Of a stretch of DNA of 64,000 nucleotides, positions 34,491 through 42,664 are shown in pieces. Source of the DNA: Chitinophagaceae bacterium PMP191F (GTDB taxonomy: Bacteria > Bacteroidota > Bacteroidia > Chitinophagales > Chitinophagaceae); the NCBI GenBank assembly GCA_001302245.1, contig LGYU01000013.1, forward strand, positions 124,001-188,000, given 5' to 3'. Below the pieces are notes generated by a model. It ran no database searches. It was not told where the DNA came from and saw only the letters and a list, made by a program, of their open reading frames with translations. The number at the start of each line of letters is the position of its first letter. The stretch's first letter is position 1. The translations under genes were made by a program, and so were the position numbers.

Positions 34491-34498
34491 TACCTTTG
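34491..34498 (+). promoter_or_regulatory. -7 promoter box of the deacetylase gene
   Basis: TACCTTTG matches TAnnTTTG and ends 8 nt before the ATG at 34507. Confidence 0.65.
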
Positions 34499-34506
34499 CG
34501 CACGTT

Positions 34507-35391
34507 ATGAAAACCTACTTTACCCCTTTAGCCCGGCAGCTTGCCGTAGTGATGACCGTATCTTTTAGTTATCTGCTGACCAGTTGTGAATTACCAACTG
34601 ATGCAAAAGCTGCCTCTTCAACACCGGTAATACCTGTTGCAAGTGCTGTTGCTGCAAACGGTGGTACAGATCCCGTTAAACCTGCCGATGCTGCTACCAT
34701 CCTGGCGCGTAAAGAGGTTCCCATTCTGTGTTATCATCATATCCGCGACTGGAAAGCCACGGATTCCAAAACTTCCAGGGATTATATCGTTCCTGTTGCC
34801 AACTTCCGCAGCCAGATCAAAATGCTGGCCGACAGCGGTTATCATACTATTACTCCCGACCAGTTATATGCCTATCTTACTACCGGGGCAGCATTGCCTT
34901 CTAAACCTGTATTAATCACTTTTGATGATACAGATCTGGATCAGTATACAACCGCAGCGCCGGAGTTGAAAAAATACGGATTCAAGGCTACCTATTTTAT
35001 TATGACCGTTTCCCTGGGACGTCCCAATTACATGAGCAAAGAGCAGGTAAAGGAATTATCCGATGCCGGTAATACCATCGGCTCACACACATGGGACCAC
35101 CATAATGTGAAACAATACCAGGGACAGGATTGGATAACCCAGATCGAAAAACCTACCAAACAACTGGAAGCCATTACCGGCAAACCCATCCGTTATTTTG
35201 CTTATCCTTTTGGTTTGTGGAATCCTGAAGCCATTCCCCAGTTAAAACAACGTGGTATGATCGCAGCATTCCAGTTGTATGCCAAACGCGATCAGCAGGA
35301 TCCGCTGTATACCATCCGCCGTATCATTGTTCCGGGTTCGTGGAATGGTGCTAATCTCAGCAACAGCATACGCCGCAATTTTGGTGGCTAG
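34507..35391 (+). CDS. Polysaccharide deacetylase family lipoprotein
   Basis: A 294-residue CE4/NodB-fold protein. The leader ends LLTSC with Cys27 as the probable lipid site. NodB motifs: LITFDDTDLDQY (TFDDG variant, Thr for Gly), GSHTWDHHNV (HxxxH zinc site) and RYFAYPFGLWN (motif 3). It would remove N- or O-acetyl groups from a polysaccharide such as chitin, xylan or peptidoglycan at the cell surface or in the periplasm. Replacement of Gly by Thr after the catalytic Asp pair is a mild departure. No glycan operon is adjacent. Confidence 0.88.
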   Translation: MKTYFTPLARQLAVVMTVSFSYLLTSCELPTDAKAASSTPVIPVASAVAANGGTDPVKPADAATILARKEVPILCYHHIRDWKATDSKTSRDYIVPVANFRSQIKMLADSGYHTITPDQLYAYLTTGAALPSKPVLITFDDTDLDQYTTAAPELKKYGFKATYFIMTVSLGRPNYMSKEQVKELSDAGNTIGSHTWDHHNVKQYQGQDWITQIEKPTKQLEAITGKPIRYFAYPFGLWNPEAIPQLKQRGMIAAFQLYAKRDQQDPLYTIRRIIVPGSWNGANLSNSIRRNFGG

Positions 35392-35708
35392 TAAAGTAGT
35401 AAGTAATAAATTATAGGTTTGTTGTTGCTATTTATTATTGGCCTGATGACCAATGCCTGCTGTGCAATGCTCCGCAGGTTACTGCATTCACCTACAACCT
35501 GCAACCTGTAAGTCTTTTATTTAAAACCACATCCCACATTCACACATATTCCCTCTTTTTAATACGCTTCATGTAAAGAATCTTTCATTCTATTGCCCCT
35601 GAATTGCTGTTTATGACGTTTGGGCTTGTGACAGTTCGGGGCTTGCCTACATTTGCCCACTGCCATCAGCAGTGTATTTGTAAGTAAAAGGTAAAAGCGT
35701 CTGATAAC
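35392..35708. other. Intergenic region with word-like inverted repeat
   Basis: The first 130 nt (35391-35520) contain left text (gtagtaagtaataaattata) and right text (cctacaacctgcaacctgta) that are imperfect complements, as at 30279 and 40571. The rest (35521-35708) is an AT/CT-rich stretch presumably holding the promoter of the LytTR gene. No gene seen. Confidence 0.45.
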
Positions 35709-36425
35709 ATGAAGGTATTAGTAGTAGAGGAGGAGCAAAGGATTGCTATAAAGCTGGAAAAAGCTCTGCAAAGTATTGACAACTCCATCCGTATCGTAGT
35801 AGTAAGCCCGGAAATTTTTGCATCTGCCGACTGGCTGCAGCAACATGGGATGCCTGATATTGTACTGATCCGCAAAGAGGTAGTACGTCTTAAACGGATC
35901 GTACAGATCACTCCGTCTGATATCAATGCCATTGTGATTGTGCGCGATGAAACGAACCTCTTTACCTTTCATGCTTTCCGCATTACGCACCTGGAGCATT
36001 TACTGCCACCGGCGTTTTTTGAAAAAACGGAAAGCAATGATGTTACTTTCCTTATGCCTGGTGTACATCCTGTTGTGGCACCCGTTTACAGAACCCGTTT
36101 CCTGGTAAAGCAGGGGCAGAAATTCACTTCTGTTGAAACGCAATCCATCGCTTACTTTTTTTCCGAGGGACGTTTTATTTTCTTTAAAACCTACGATAAC
36201 CAGAAATACCTGGTGGAGTATACATTGGAAGAACTGGATACTATGCTGGATCCTGTTGATTTTTTCCGTATTAACCGCTCGCATGTCATTGCCTTTAAAA
36301 GTGTGGAGCAGATCCATCCGTATTTTGGCAATCGCCTGAAATTATTTCTGAATCCATTGATGGAAAAAGATGTGATCGTAAGCCGTGAAAAAGTAAATGA
36401 TTTTAAAGAATGGCTGGGCGAGTGA
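35709..36425 (+). CDS. LytTR-type DNA-binding protein with degenerate receiver domain
   Basis: A 238-residue protein of the AlgR/AgrA/LytR class. Residues 1-120 have the receiver fold pattern (MKVLVVEEEQRIAIKLEKAL), but the phospho-acceptor Asp of strand 3 is replaced by Arg55 in PDIVLIRKEV, and the acidic pair is EEE rather than DD/ED. Residues ~135-238 form the LytTR domain: FLVKQGQKFTSVETQSIAYF, IFFKTYDNQKYLVEYTLEEL and FFRINRSHVIAF. The latter is the signature of LytTR DNA binding. It probably regulates without phosphorylation. No histidine kinase is adjacent. Confidence 0.85.
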   Translation: MKVLVVEEEQRIAIKLEKALQSIDNSIRIVVVSPEIFASADWLQQHGMPDIVLIRKEVVRLKRIVQITPSDINAIVIVRDETNLFTFHAFRITHLEHLLPPAFFEKTESNDVTFLMPGVHPVVAPVYRTRFLVKQGQKFTSVETQSIAYFFSEGRFIFFKTYDNQKYLVEYTLEELDTMLDPVDFFRINRSHVIAFKSVEQIHPYFGNRLKLFLNPLMEKDVIVSREKVNDFKEWLGE

Positions 36426-36730
36426 TCCTGTATTTGCAATCCACTACAGTATAATGCTGTTTATCACCATCTGTTATAAGCTTTAACCACCTATTTTTCA
36501 GCTCGCGCTGTTATTCATGCAGTTCATGCATGTTCGCTTGAACGTAGCGGAATTTGCTGCTACATTAGTTGCGTAATCAATAACCTGATTCACTTAGTAC
36601 ATGGTTTTTTGCAGAAGATGCTGTGTTGGTATATCAGGGTATACAGAGTCAGCACACATGCGCACAGCATCTTCGCAGAAACCATCTGCTGAATCTTATT
36701 CCATCATCCTGTTAAACCAACCCCTGAATC
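36426..36730. other. Leader region of the T9SS cargo gene, with a 25-bp inverted repeat
   Basis: This gene-free region holds a long inverted repeat at 36601-36685 (listed separately). A GTAGC/GCTAC inverted repeat lies near 36545-36564. The latter half is presumably transcribed as the 5' leader of the gene at 36731. Confidence 0.4.
36601..36685 (+). repeat. Long imperfect inverted repeat (hairpin)
   Basis: Left arm 36601-36625 (ATGGTTTTTTGCAGAAGATG then CTGTG) pairs with right arm 36663-36685 (CACAGCATCTTCGCAGAAAC then CAT), with one short bulge; the 37-nt loop contains GTATA...TATAC. It ends 45 nt before the ATG at 36731. It may be a leader hairpin, an mRNA-end element or a miniature repeat; there is no long T tract. 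Confidence 0.65.
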
Positions 36731-38104
36731 ATGTTAAGGTATTCAGTTGTATTACTATTGTGCGCGCTCATTTTTGGCCCGCACCATCTGTACAGCCAAT
36801 GTATTACTGCCCCGCCGGCAGATGCCTGTACAGGTACAGAGCCGGCATTGACAGACTACAGCGTTTTATCTGCTGGTATCAAACGATGGTACTACGCGGC
36901 TCCGGCAGTTTTTAATCAATTGACCATACAGGGAGGAAAGCTGATCGTGTGCGGTGATCTTACTATCGATCGGCTGCGCATGGATTCGGGAACCATTGTG
37001 GTGCGCCCCGGCGCAAAACTGCTGATCCGTGGCGGAATGAGTGGTTCGCTGATCTTTGAAGGCAACACCGCTGTCTATAATTATGGTACGATGCAGATCA
37101 CCTGCAACCTTACCTTAAATGGCACTTATGCCAGTGCTGCCAGGCCCAATATTGTGGTCAATGCCACACCCTCTGCATTCTTCAGCCTGGCAAGCCAGTA
37201 TTTTGTGATCAATAATCCCTATTCCTTTTTTGTTAATAAAGGAGTATCAGAGTTTCATGGAATCATTACCGACAATGGTAGTATAGCTGGTAGTGTGTGC
37301 CTGGGAAACGGCAGCGCCACCAACATGACGGTATTAATAAATAAAATAAAGAAAAGCTATGTAGTGCCATCTGGTGCAGCCTGTGTACAGGTACGCCAGT
37401 TCTCGCAGTTTTATGATACACTCACGGCATCACCCGGTTTAAATATATGCCTGGGTGCAGGACATAGTTCCGATGCCAGTTGCACACCGTTTGGCTGTAA
37501 ACCAAATGCATGGGGAACAGCACAGTTGTTTACCAATTGTAATTCCTGTGCAGATATTACCCTGTTACCATTCCGTTTTGTATCATTTGGTGTACAGTCC
37601 AACCCAACAGGAAACCTGCTGCAATGGAATGTGGCAACACAGGATCCTGATGTACATTTTATAGCAGAGCGGTCTGCAAATGGAACGCATTTCAGCACAG
37701 TTTGTGAAAAACAATTGCAACCCGCTGTCAGCAATTATACCTGTACCGATTTGCCGGTTGCAGAAACCATTTACTACCGTATACGTGGTATCAACCAGGC
37801 AACAGGTGCTGTATATACCAGCAATATTGTGAAGGTACAGCAACCGGTAACAAAAAATGCTGTGGTTATAACCCCCAACCCTTTCCAACATACCGTGCGT
37901 ATATCATGGCAAATTGGCTACAGGCCGGTTTCAATGTTCATGATGGACGCAACAGGTAATAAGGTATATACAACCAAAACAACGCCCGGTAACGATGCCG
38001 GTATGGTGCTGCAATTGCCCGAAGGGTTGCCCGTAGGAAATTACTGGTTGAAACTGGTTTACCAGGACGGCACTTCTGTGGTGAAGCGTATAGTAAAACT
38101 TTAA
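36731..38104 (+). CDS. Type IX secretion cargo protein
   Basis: A 457-residue secreted protein. The signal peptide is MLRYSVVLLLCALIFGPHHL. The middle is rich in Gly/Thr/Asn beta-strands (LIRGGMSGSLIFEGNTAVYN, NPYSFFVNKGVSEFHGIITD), suggestive of a beta-helix. A fibronectin-III-like segment follows at ~285-370 (GNLLQWNVATQDPDVHF, YYRIRGINQATGAVYTSNIV), as is common in this class. The last ~75 residues form a T9SS type A sorting domain: VITPNPFQHTVRISW and LPVGNYWLKLVYQDGTSVVK. It is probably exported to the cell surface or medium; function is unknown. Confidence 0.85.
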   Translation: MLRYSVVLLLCALIFGPHHLYSQCITAPPADACTGTEPALTDYSVLSAGIKRWYYAAPAVFNQLTIQGGKLIVCGDLTIDRLRMDSGTIVVRPGAKLLIRGGMSGSLIFEGNTAVYNYGTMQITCNLTLNGTYASAARPNIVVNATPSAFFSLASQYFVINNPYSFFVNKGVSEFHGIITDNGSIAGSVCLGNGSATNMTVLINKIKKSYVVPSGAACVQVRQFSQFYDTLTASPGLNICLGAGHSSDASCTPFGCKPNAWGTAQLFTNCNSCADITLLPFRFVSFGVQSNPTGNLLQWNVATQDPDVHFIAERSANGTHFSTVCEKQLQPAVSNYTCTDLPVAETIYYRIRGINQATGAVYTSNIVKVQQPVTKNAVVITPNPFQHTVRISWQIGYRPVSMFMMDATGNKVYTTKTTPGNDAGMVLQLPEGLPVGNYWLKLVYQDGTSVVKRIVKL

Positions 38105-38241
38105 TATGTAAAAAGCTGCGGGTGCGTCACTAAACTTCTGTAAAAGGAAGTGCAACGATACCTTTTCGTTCATTGTCATGATGTTGGAATTAAACAGGAA
38201 TTAATAAATCCATCTAACCTGTTAGAGGCATTAAACTTGTA

Positions 38242-38249
38242 TAAATTTG
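38242..38249 (+). promoter_or_regulatory. -7 promoter box of the DUF4397 gene
   Basis: TAAATTTG matches TAnnTTTG; 21 nt separate it from the ATG at 38271. Confidence 0.6.
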
Positions 38250-38270
38250 AACTTCAATACAAAAAAGACG

Positions 38271-38984
38271 ATGACAATGAGGCTTAAAAGTTTTCTGGCA
38301 TTGGGTGCTGTTGCGTGTGTAACAGGTGTGGGTTGTATGAAAGCTGTAGATACAGGGCCGCAATCGCCGGTATCTTATGTATACCTGATGCATGTGGCGC
38401 CACGGGCTCCTGCAGTAGAGATCTATTTTGACGGTGCAAAGGTGTCTGACCCCATACAGCCAGGCGCCATTTCTACTTCTTACTCTGCCATTGCAGCAGG
38501 GAATTTTGGTGTGGCCTTTAAAAAGGCGGGTGGTGATAGCCTGGTGGCTGAGATCCCTTCACTCAATTATGATTCTGCGGGTGTTTATACCCTTTTATTG
38601 TATAATAACCAGGCAGGAGAAGGAAAAGCGGTGCGTATAAAGGATAATCTTTCCAATATAACACTGGATAAAGCGTATTACAGGTTTTTCCACATGGTAC
38701 CCAACCTGGGCAAGGTTGATCTGTATATTGACGGATCATTACAGCAGGAAGAGAGACGGCCGGCAGATAATATAGATTCAGGCGACTTTTTCAATCAGTT
38801 TTTGCCTTACACTTACGGGTACCATACCATACAGGTAAAAGCCAGCGGGAAAGACTCATTAATCGCCCAGGCTATTGATGTATCTATGGTGCAGGGCAAT
38901 GCATATACCATTGTATTGAAAGGACTGGTTAATGGTAATGGGGCTTCAGTCCCCAGCATTACCGTGGCACGCGCCATTTATTAA
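38271..38984 (+). CDS. DUF4397 lipoprotein
   Basis: A 237-residue protein. The signal ends GVGC, giving a lipobox Cys at ~residue 22. The mature part contains two related units that start with the DUF4397 pattern: YVYLMHVAPRAPAVEIYFDG and YRFFHMVPNLGKVDLYIDGS, each with a following beta-sandwich segment. This is likely an outer-membrane-associated lipoprotein; DUF4397 domains are structural. ATG at 38271 or 38277 are both possible. A strong terminator follows at 39032. Confidence 0.85.
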   Translation: MTMRLKSFLALGAVACVTGVGCMKAVDTGPQSPVSYVYLMHVAPRAPAVEIYFDGAKVSDPIQPGAISTSYSAIAAGNFGVAFKKAGGDSLVAEIPSLNYDSAGVYTLLLYNNQAGEGKAVRIKDNLSNITLDKAYYRFFHMVPNLGKVDLYIDGSLQQEERRPADNIDSGDFFNQFLPYTYGYHTIQVKASGKDSLIAQAIDVSMVQGNAYTIVLKGLVNGNGASVPSITVARAIY

Positions 38985-39031
38985 AATGTGTTGTTGGTAC
39001 GCAACAACAGCATTACACGATAAGAAAGTAA

Positions 39032-39060
39032 AACAGGTTAGTCGCTAACCTGTTTTTTAT
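39032..39060 (+). terminator. Rho-independent terminator of the DUF4397 gene
   Basis: AACAGGTTAG (39032-39041) pairs with CTAACCTGTT (39045-39054) around a TCG loop, then a T-rich tail. Confidence 0.9.
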
Positions 39061-39370
39061 TTTAATACCTGCTGAAGTAATTGCTTTTTTTGAAAAAATT
39101 ACAGGTTGTTAATAGTGATATTCGGTCTTTTTTTTGGTACCTTTAGGCTACAGAAAAAAGGCAGTTGCTATTTCACATCCGGCCCCTTTTACTTCGCAGA
39201 GGGGAAGATTTCAAACCTGGAAGTTCTGGCCCCATACGATTGCTTCACCGTTTCGCTTGTCATTGGAATAATTACACAAGGCTAAAACTGTACTACGATT
39301 TGCTGGTCTGTTTAAACGATTTGTTGCGTAAGCAATAAGTTATTTCTTTCACTTTTTAAAACCATGATGT
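39061..39370. other. Intergenic region / possible long leader of the 67-residue gene
   Basis: A near-consensus -7 box TACCTTTA lies at 39138-39145. A transcript from it would carry a leader of about 220 nt before the ATG at 39371. I could not fold it reliably or recognise an RNA family. Confidence 0.35.
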
Positions 39371-39574
39371 ATGAACGAAGCACCGGTAGCCAATATGAAT
39401 GCGCAGACAACTCCGCACCTCATTGTTGCTAAAAAGCCAGCTAAGAGCGCCACGATCAAAAAGCTGAAAACACCCCCACAGCCAGATGAAGAAACCGTAG
39501 CAAGGTTAAACAAGCTTGCCAAAGAATATCCCTATTGTGTAAATAACAGGCAAAAAGAAAACGATGTTTTATAA
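39371..39574 (+). CDS. Small basic protein of unknown function
   Basis: A 67-residue protein, Lys/Pro/Ala-rich (KKPAKSATIKKLKTPPQPDE), ending in a helical segment VARLNKLAKEYPYCVNNRQK. It has no signal peptide or membrane segment. It is bracketed by two terminators (39032 and 39644), so it has its own transcription unit, which supports its being real. It is possibly a nucleic-acid-binding peptide because of its charge, but that is speculation. Confidence 0.5.
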   Translation: MNEAPVANMNAQTTPHLIVAKKPAKSATIKKLKTPPQPDEETVARLNKLAKEYPYCVNNRQKENDVL

Positions 39575-39643
39575 CATTAGATCGTATCCTTTCTGTTGTT
39601 GATATTTTAAAATTTGGCAACTGGTTTCGTGAGAGAATATTGA

Positions 39644-39670
39644 GCGTACATTGGTTTATGTACGCTTTTG
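39644..39670 (+). terminator. Rho-independent terminator after the 67-residue gene
   Basis: GCGTACAT (39644-39651) pairs with ATGTACGC (39658-39665) around TGGTTT, followed by TTTTG. Confidence 0.8.
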
Positions 39671-39742
39671 TATTGTACCTGCTGCAACAGCAGGTATTTT
39701 TTTAGCCATATGTTAATGCCCGGGAAATGATAAAAAATCCGT

Positions 39743-39750
39743 TATGTTTG
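39743..39750 (+). promoter_or_regulatory. -7 promoter box of the acid phosphatase gene
   Basis: TATGTTTG matches TAnnTTTG; the ATG is 24 nt downstream. Confidence 0.6.
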
Positions 39751-39774
39751 CTGTAACCATCGATACTGTTGATT

Positions 39775-40563
39775 ATGAAAAGGATCTCTGTATGTTTGTT
39801 GCTGGCCCTGGCCGCTTGTGCTGCCCCTAAAAAAGCAACTACTATAGCTTCAGCACCCGGAATGATTGTGCCCGGGAAACTTTTTACCTCGCTTTTTCAA
39901 CAACGCGCTGCAGAATACCGCGCCTTGTGTTTCCAGGCATACAACCTGGCCCGTTTGCAGATCGACCAGTTGCCTTCATCAGATAGACCCAGGGCTATTG
40001 TAACAGATATTGACGAAACCGTATTGGACAACAGTCCGTATGCTGTGCATCAGGGTTTGCAGGGAAAAGATTATGAAGCAGCTTCCTGGCGCGAATGGAC
40101 CGGCAAAGCAGCCTGCGATACTGTGCCTGGCGCACCTTCATTCTTTAAATATGCAGCTTCCAAAGGCATCGAGATCTTTTATATTACTAACCGCGATGAA
40201 CAGGAACGTGCAGGAACATTGAAAAATTTGCAACTGTATAATTTACCTGATGCAGACAATGCACACCTGTTACTGAAACAAAATACTTCCGATAAAGAAG
40301 CCCGTCGTCAACAGGTAGCAGCAAAACATGACATTGTAATGCTGGTGGGCGACAACCTGGGCGATCATTTTTCCCTGTACAAAAAGAATTACCAGGAACG
40401 GTTGGCTGTTACTGATCAGTTGGCAGCACAGTTCGGCCGCCGGTTTATTGTACTGCCCAACCCGGTATACGGCGATTGGGAAGGTGCCTTACTACCTGCC
40501 AATACCACACTTACACCCGCCCAGAAAGATTCAGTAATGAAGAGTTGGTTGAAAGGATATTAG
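39775..40563 (+). CDS. 5'-nucleotidase / acid phosphatase, lipoprotein e(P4) family
   Basis: A 262-residue HAD-fold phosphatase on a lipoprotein. The signal reads MKRISVCLLLALAACAAPKK, with Cys15 in the lipobox. HAD motif I is IVTDIDETVLDNSPY (DxDxT/V), with FYITNRDEQERAGTLKNL as motif II/III surroundings and VMLVGDNLGDHFSLY as motif IV. It dephosphorylates nucleotides such as NMN or 5'-AMP so that nucleosides can be taken up. Start: ATG at 39775. Confidence 0.93.
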   Translation: MKRISVCLLLALAACAAPKKATTIASAPGMIVPGKLFTSLFQQRAAEYRALCFQAYNLARLQIDQLPSSDRPRAIVTDIDETVLDNSPYAVHQGLQGKDYEAASWREWTGKAACDTVPGAPSFFKYAASKGIEIFYITNRDEQERAGTLKNLQLYNLPDADNAHLLLKQNTSDKEARRQQVAAKHDIVMLVGDNLGDHFSLYKKNYQERLAVTDQLAAQFGRRFIVLPNPVYGDWEGALLPANTTLTPAQKDSVMKSWLKGY

Positions 40564-40570
40564 AGTGGCA

Positions 40571-40697
40571 GGTTATAGGTTGTAAGTTATAAGTAAAAGA
40601 CAGTTAGGATACTTATACCTGGTTATGGCTATGAAATCAGCTTTTAATCATCAATCCTGAGTTAAAGAACTTATAACCCATAACTTATCACTTACAA
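40571..40697. repeat. Word-like inverted repeat between convergent genes
   Basis: Left arm 40571-40595 (ggttataggttgtaagttat aagta) and right arm 40669-40697 (acttataacccataacttat cacttacaa) are imperfect complements. Same family as 30279-30362. Confidence 0.55.
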
Positions 40698-40702
40698 TAA
40701 AA

Positions 40703-40727
40703 AAGTCCCGCAATGACTGCAGGACTT
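40703..40727 (-). terminator. Rho-independent terminator of the Asn-tailed gene
   Basis: AAGTCCCGCA (40703-40712) pairs with TGCAGGACTT (40718-40727) apart from one mismatch. On the minus strand a T run follows (A tract 40698-40704). Confidence 0.75.
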
Positions 40728-40754
40728 CAGAAATTTCAGCAACAGTATAAGCAG

Positions 40755-41252
40755 TTATTCTCCGGAACTGCCATTGTTATTATTGTTACTGTTGTCGTTG
40801 TTGTTGTTATTACTATTGTTATCGTTGCTGTAAGGCTTTGTACTTCTTGAACGTTTGTAGTAGTAATCCTTTTTAGCCTGGATTACGGCTTTGTCGCGTT
40901 CTGTTTTCAGTTCACGTACTTTCTGACGTTTTTCTTTGCGTGACAAAGATTCATCCATTTTAACAGATTTGATCCTGTCAGAATAATCTACCTTAATATC
41001 CTGTATATCAAGATCAAGTCTTGAAGGTCTGGAATTGTAATTGTTGTAGGCGTAGGGATACGGGTAACCCCATGGCGAATAAAAGCCAAATGGAGAATAG
41101 AAAGGGGAATAGTAACCAAATCCTGCACCGACTCCAACTACCACACGGGGAGACCTGCTATAGTGAAAACCACCACCGCCACGTGCAATTTTCTGAGCAG
41201 AAGCTCCAAAAGCCAGTCCAATCGAAAACAATACTATCAGCAGCTTTTTCAT
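40755..41252 (-). CDS. Exported protein with Gly/Tyr/Pro-rich N-half and Asn-rich tail
   Basis: A 165-residue protein. The signal peptide is MKKLLIVLFSIGLAFGASAQ. Residues ~21-72 are Gly/Tyr/Pro/Phe-rich (GVGAGFGYYSPFYSPFGFYS), ~75-135 are charged and helical (VDYSDRIKSVKMDESLSRKE), and the last ~25 residues are Asn/Ser-rich low complexity (NNSNNNNNDNSNNNNN). The Asn tail is encoded by a run of AAC/AAT codons (40760-40830) that could expand or contract. Small proteins of this form occur in many Bacteroidota; function is unknown. Confidence 0.75.
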   Translation of the reverse strand: MKKLLIVLFSIGLAFGASAQKIARGGGGFHYSRSPRVVVGVGAGFGYYSPFYSPFGFYSPWGYPYPYAYNNYNSRPSRLDLDIQDIKVDYSDRIKSVKMDESLSRKEKRQKVRELKTERDKAVIQAKKDYYYKRSRSTKPYSNDNNSNNNNNDNSNNNNNGSSGE

Positions 41253-41529
41253 AATTAAACTATTTGATTATTAGACGTCAAATTTGGGGCAAAAGTTAAA
41301 TGCCACAACAGGTTATAACGTTTCGATAACAATACTGTCAGGCTGTGTGGAATGCTCATTTTCATTGATTTGGAGGAAGTCTTTCGGAAGCTGAAAAATG
41401 CTGGCTTTGCGTTGGTCTATATTACATTCAGAATGGTCTGTTAATAAGTGGCAATTATCGTTGAAATGCTGGCAATTGCCAATAATGCATAGTATTTTAG
41501 TGATATAACCATGAACCAAAACAAATGCT

Positions 41530-42396
41530 ATGAGACTACTGATCCTGCTTATGCTACTGCTGCCAGTTGCAATGTATGCGCAACGCTACCCGCAACCTCA
41601 CCCACCCACTACAAAGAAAAAGGTTGATTCTATTGATTACTACGATGAACGCATGCGGAGCATGGAAAAATTTGCAGATTCAATAAGAACGCAATTGCTG
41701 GACTCTGTACGCCAGACAACGGCATATAAAGAGCTGCAGGCAAAAAGAAATACATTAATACAGCGTTCGGACAGGTATTTTTCTTTTAACTTTTTTGGCG
41801 AGGCAGCGGGTGCTGATTTTGATAAGCTGAACAGCACACTGGTACCCAAAGGATTTTCAAAAATGTCCAATGGAATATTTCGTTTAGGAATAGGGGTTAC
41901 CTATAAAGAAAAAGCCCTCCTGTTTGATATCGGCTATGTTATCGGCGGATTTTCCGAAGTAGCTAAACGAGGTGATGATAGGGTAAAGGCCTCTTTTTCA
42001 AGTTTTTTACAGGTAGATGTGGGATATGACTTTTTTAAATCACCCGGTTTTAACCTGTATCCTTATGCTGGATTGGCTTTACGCATGTCGAAGCTGCAAT
42101 ACTCAACGTCTTCGCAAACCAATAATACTTACACCGATATAACAGATATTGTAGATAATAACCGCAGTGTTTCTGATAATATTTACCGCCTGGGTTACCA
42201 GGCAGGGATAGGTTTTGAAATCTCTTTGTTAAAGGATGCAGGAAAAAATAACGGGGAGATGCTTTTTGTTAAATTAGGTACCAATGGCATTGTAGGAAAA
42301 GAAAGATATAAGATGCAGGGTGTGTCTTATGATCCCGGTATCAGGTACGGTAAATGGATAGTAACGGTAGGTTGTAAGATTTTCGGCAGGCATTAA
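41530..42396 (+). CDS. Outer-membrane beta-barrel protein
   Basis: A 288-residue protein with signal peptide MRLLILLMLLLPVAMYAQ. A helical segment (~35-80, YYDERMRSMEKFADSIRTQL) precedes a region of alternating strands (IFRLGIGVTYKEKALLFDIG, LQVDVGYDFFKSPGFNLYPY, IYRLGYQAGIGFEISLL) ending in KWIVTVGCKIFGRH. This is consistent with an 8-strand-like outer-membrane barrel. Its ligand and partners are unknown. The region just downstream encodes a partial copy of its C-terminus. Confidence 0.75.
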   Translation: MRLLILLMLLLPVAMYAQRYPQPHPPTTKKKVDSIDYYDERMRSMEKFADSIRTQLLDSVRQTTAYKELQAKRNTLIQRSDRYFSFNFFGEAAGADFDKLNSTLVPKGFSKMSNGIFRLGIGVTYKEKALLFDIGYVIGGFSEVAKRGDDRVKASFSSFLQVDVGYDFFKSPGFNLYPYAGLALRMSKLQYSTSSQTNNTYTDITDIVDNNRSVSDNIYRLGYQAGIGFEISLLKDAGKNNGEMLFVKLGTNGIVGKERYKMQGVSYDPGIRYGKWIVTVGCKIFGRH

Positions 42397-42440
42397 AAAT
42401 TGTGTGTCTGTGTATGCTTTCTGTCCTGCATTTCACTTCG

Positions 42441-42584
42441 GGAACTATATTTTTTATAAAGGCCGGTACCAATAACATTGTGAGCAGCACCGCTTACGAT
42501 ATTGAAGGAGTAAGTTATAATCCGCATATCAGGCATGGCGCATGGATGATCAGCACCGGATTGAAATTCTTTGGAAGGAAGTGA
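42441..42584 (+). pseudogene. Truncated duplicate of the preceding beta-barrel gene's 3' end
   Basis: The reading frame ending at 42584 encodes GTIFFIKAGTNNIV, YDIEGVSYNPHIRHGAW and MISTGLKFFGRK, clearly similar to the C-terminus of the gene at 41530 (GEMLFVKLGTNGIV, YKMQGVSYDPGIRYGKW, IVTVGCKIFGRH). Only ~47 codons remain, with no start or barrel. It is the tail of a former tandem paralogue, or a spare C-terminus. A strong terminator follows at 42602. Confidence 0.8.
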
Positions 42585-42601
42585 TCAGTTAACCAGGTAC
42601 A

Positions 42602-42634
42602 AAAAGAGGGCACTTCATTACGACGCCCTCTTTT
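42602..42634. terminator. Bidirectional terminator
   Basis: AAAAGAGGGC (42602-42611) pairs with GCCCTCTTTT (42625-42634) across a 13-nt loop. It lies between the barrel-gene remnant (plus) and the large T9SS gene (minus). Confidence 0.8.
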
Positions 42635-42664
42635 GACTTTTAAACCCCGAAAAATGGATCCTGT

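Noticed and set aside
40760-40830. Trinucleotide-like run suspected as a microsatellite array
   Set aside because: It encodes the Asn/Ser-rich tail of an intact gene; kept only as a note there.
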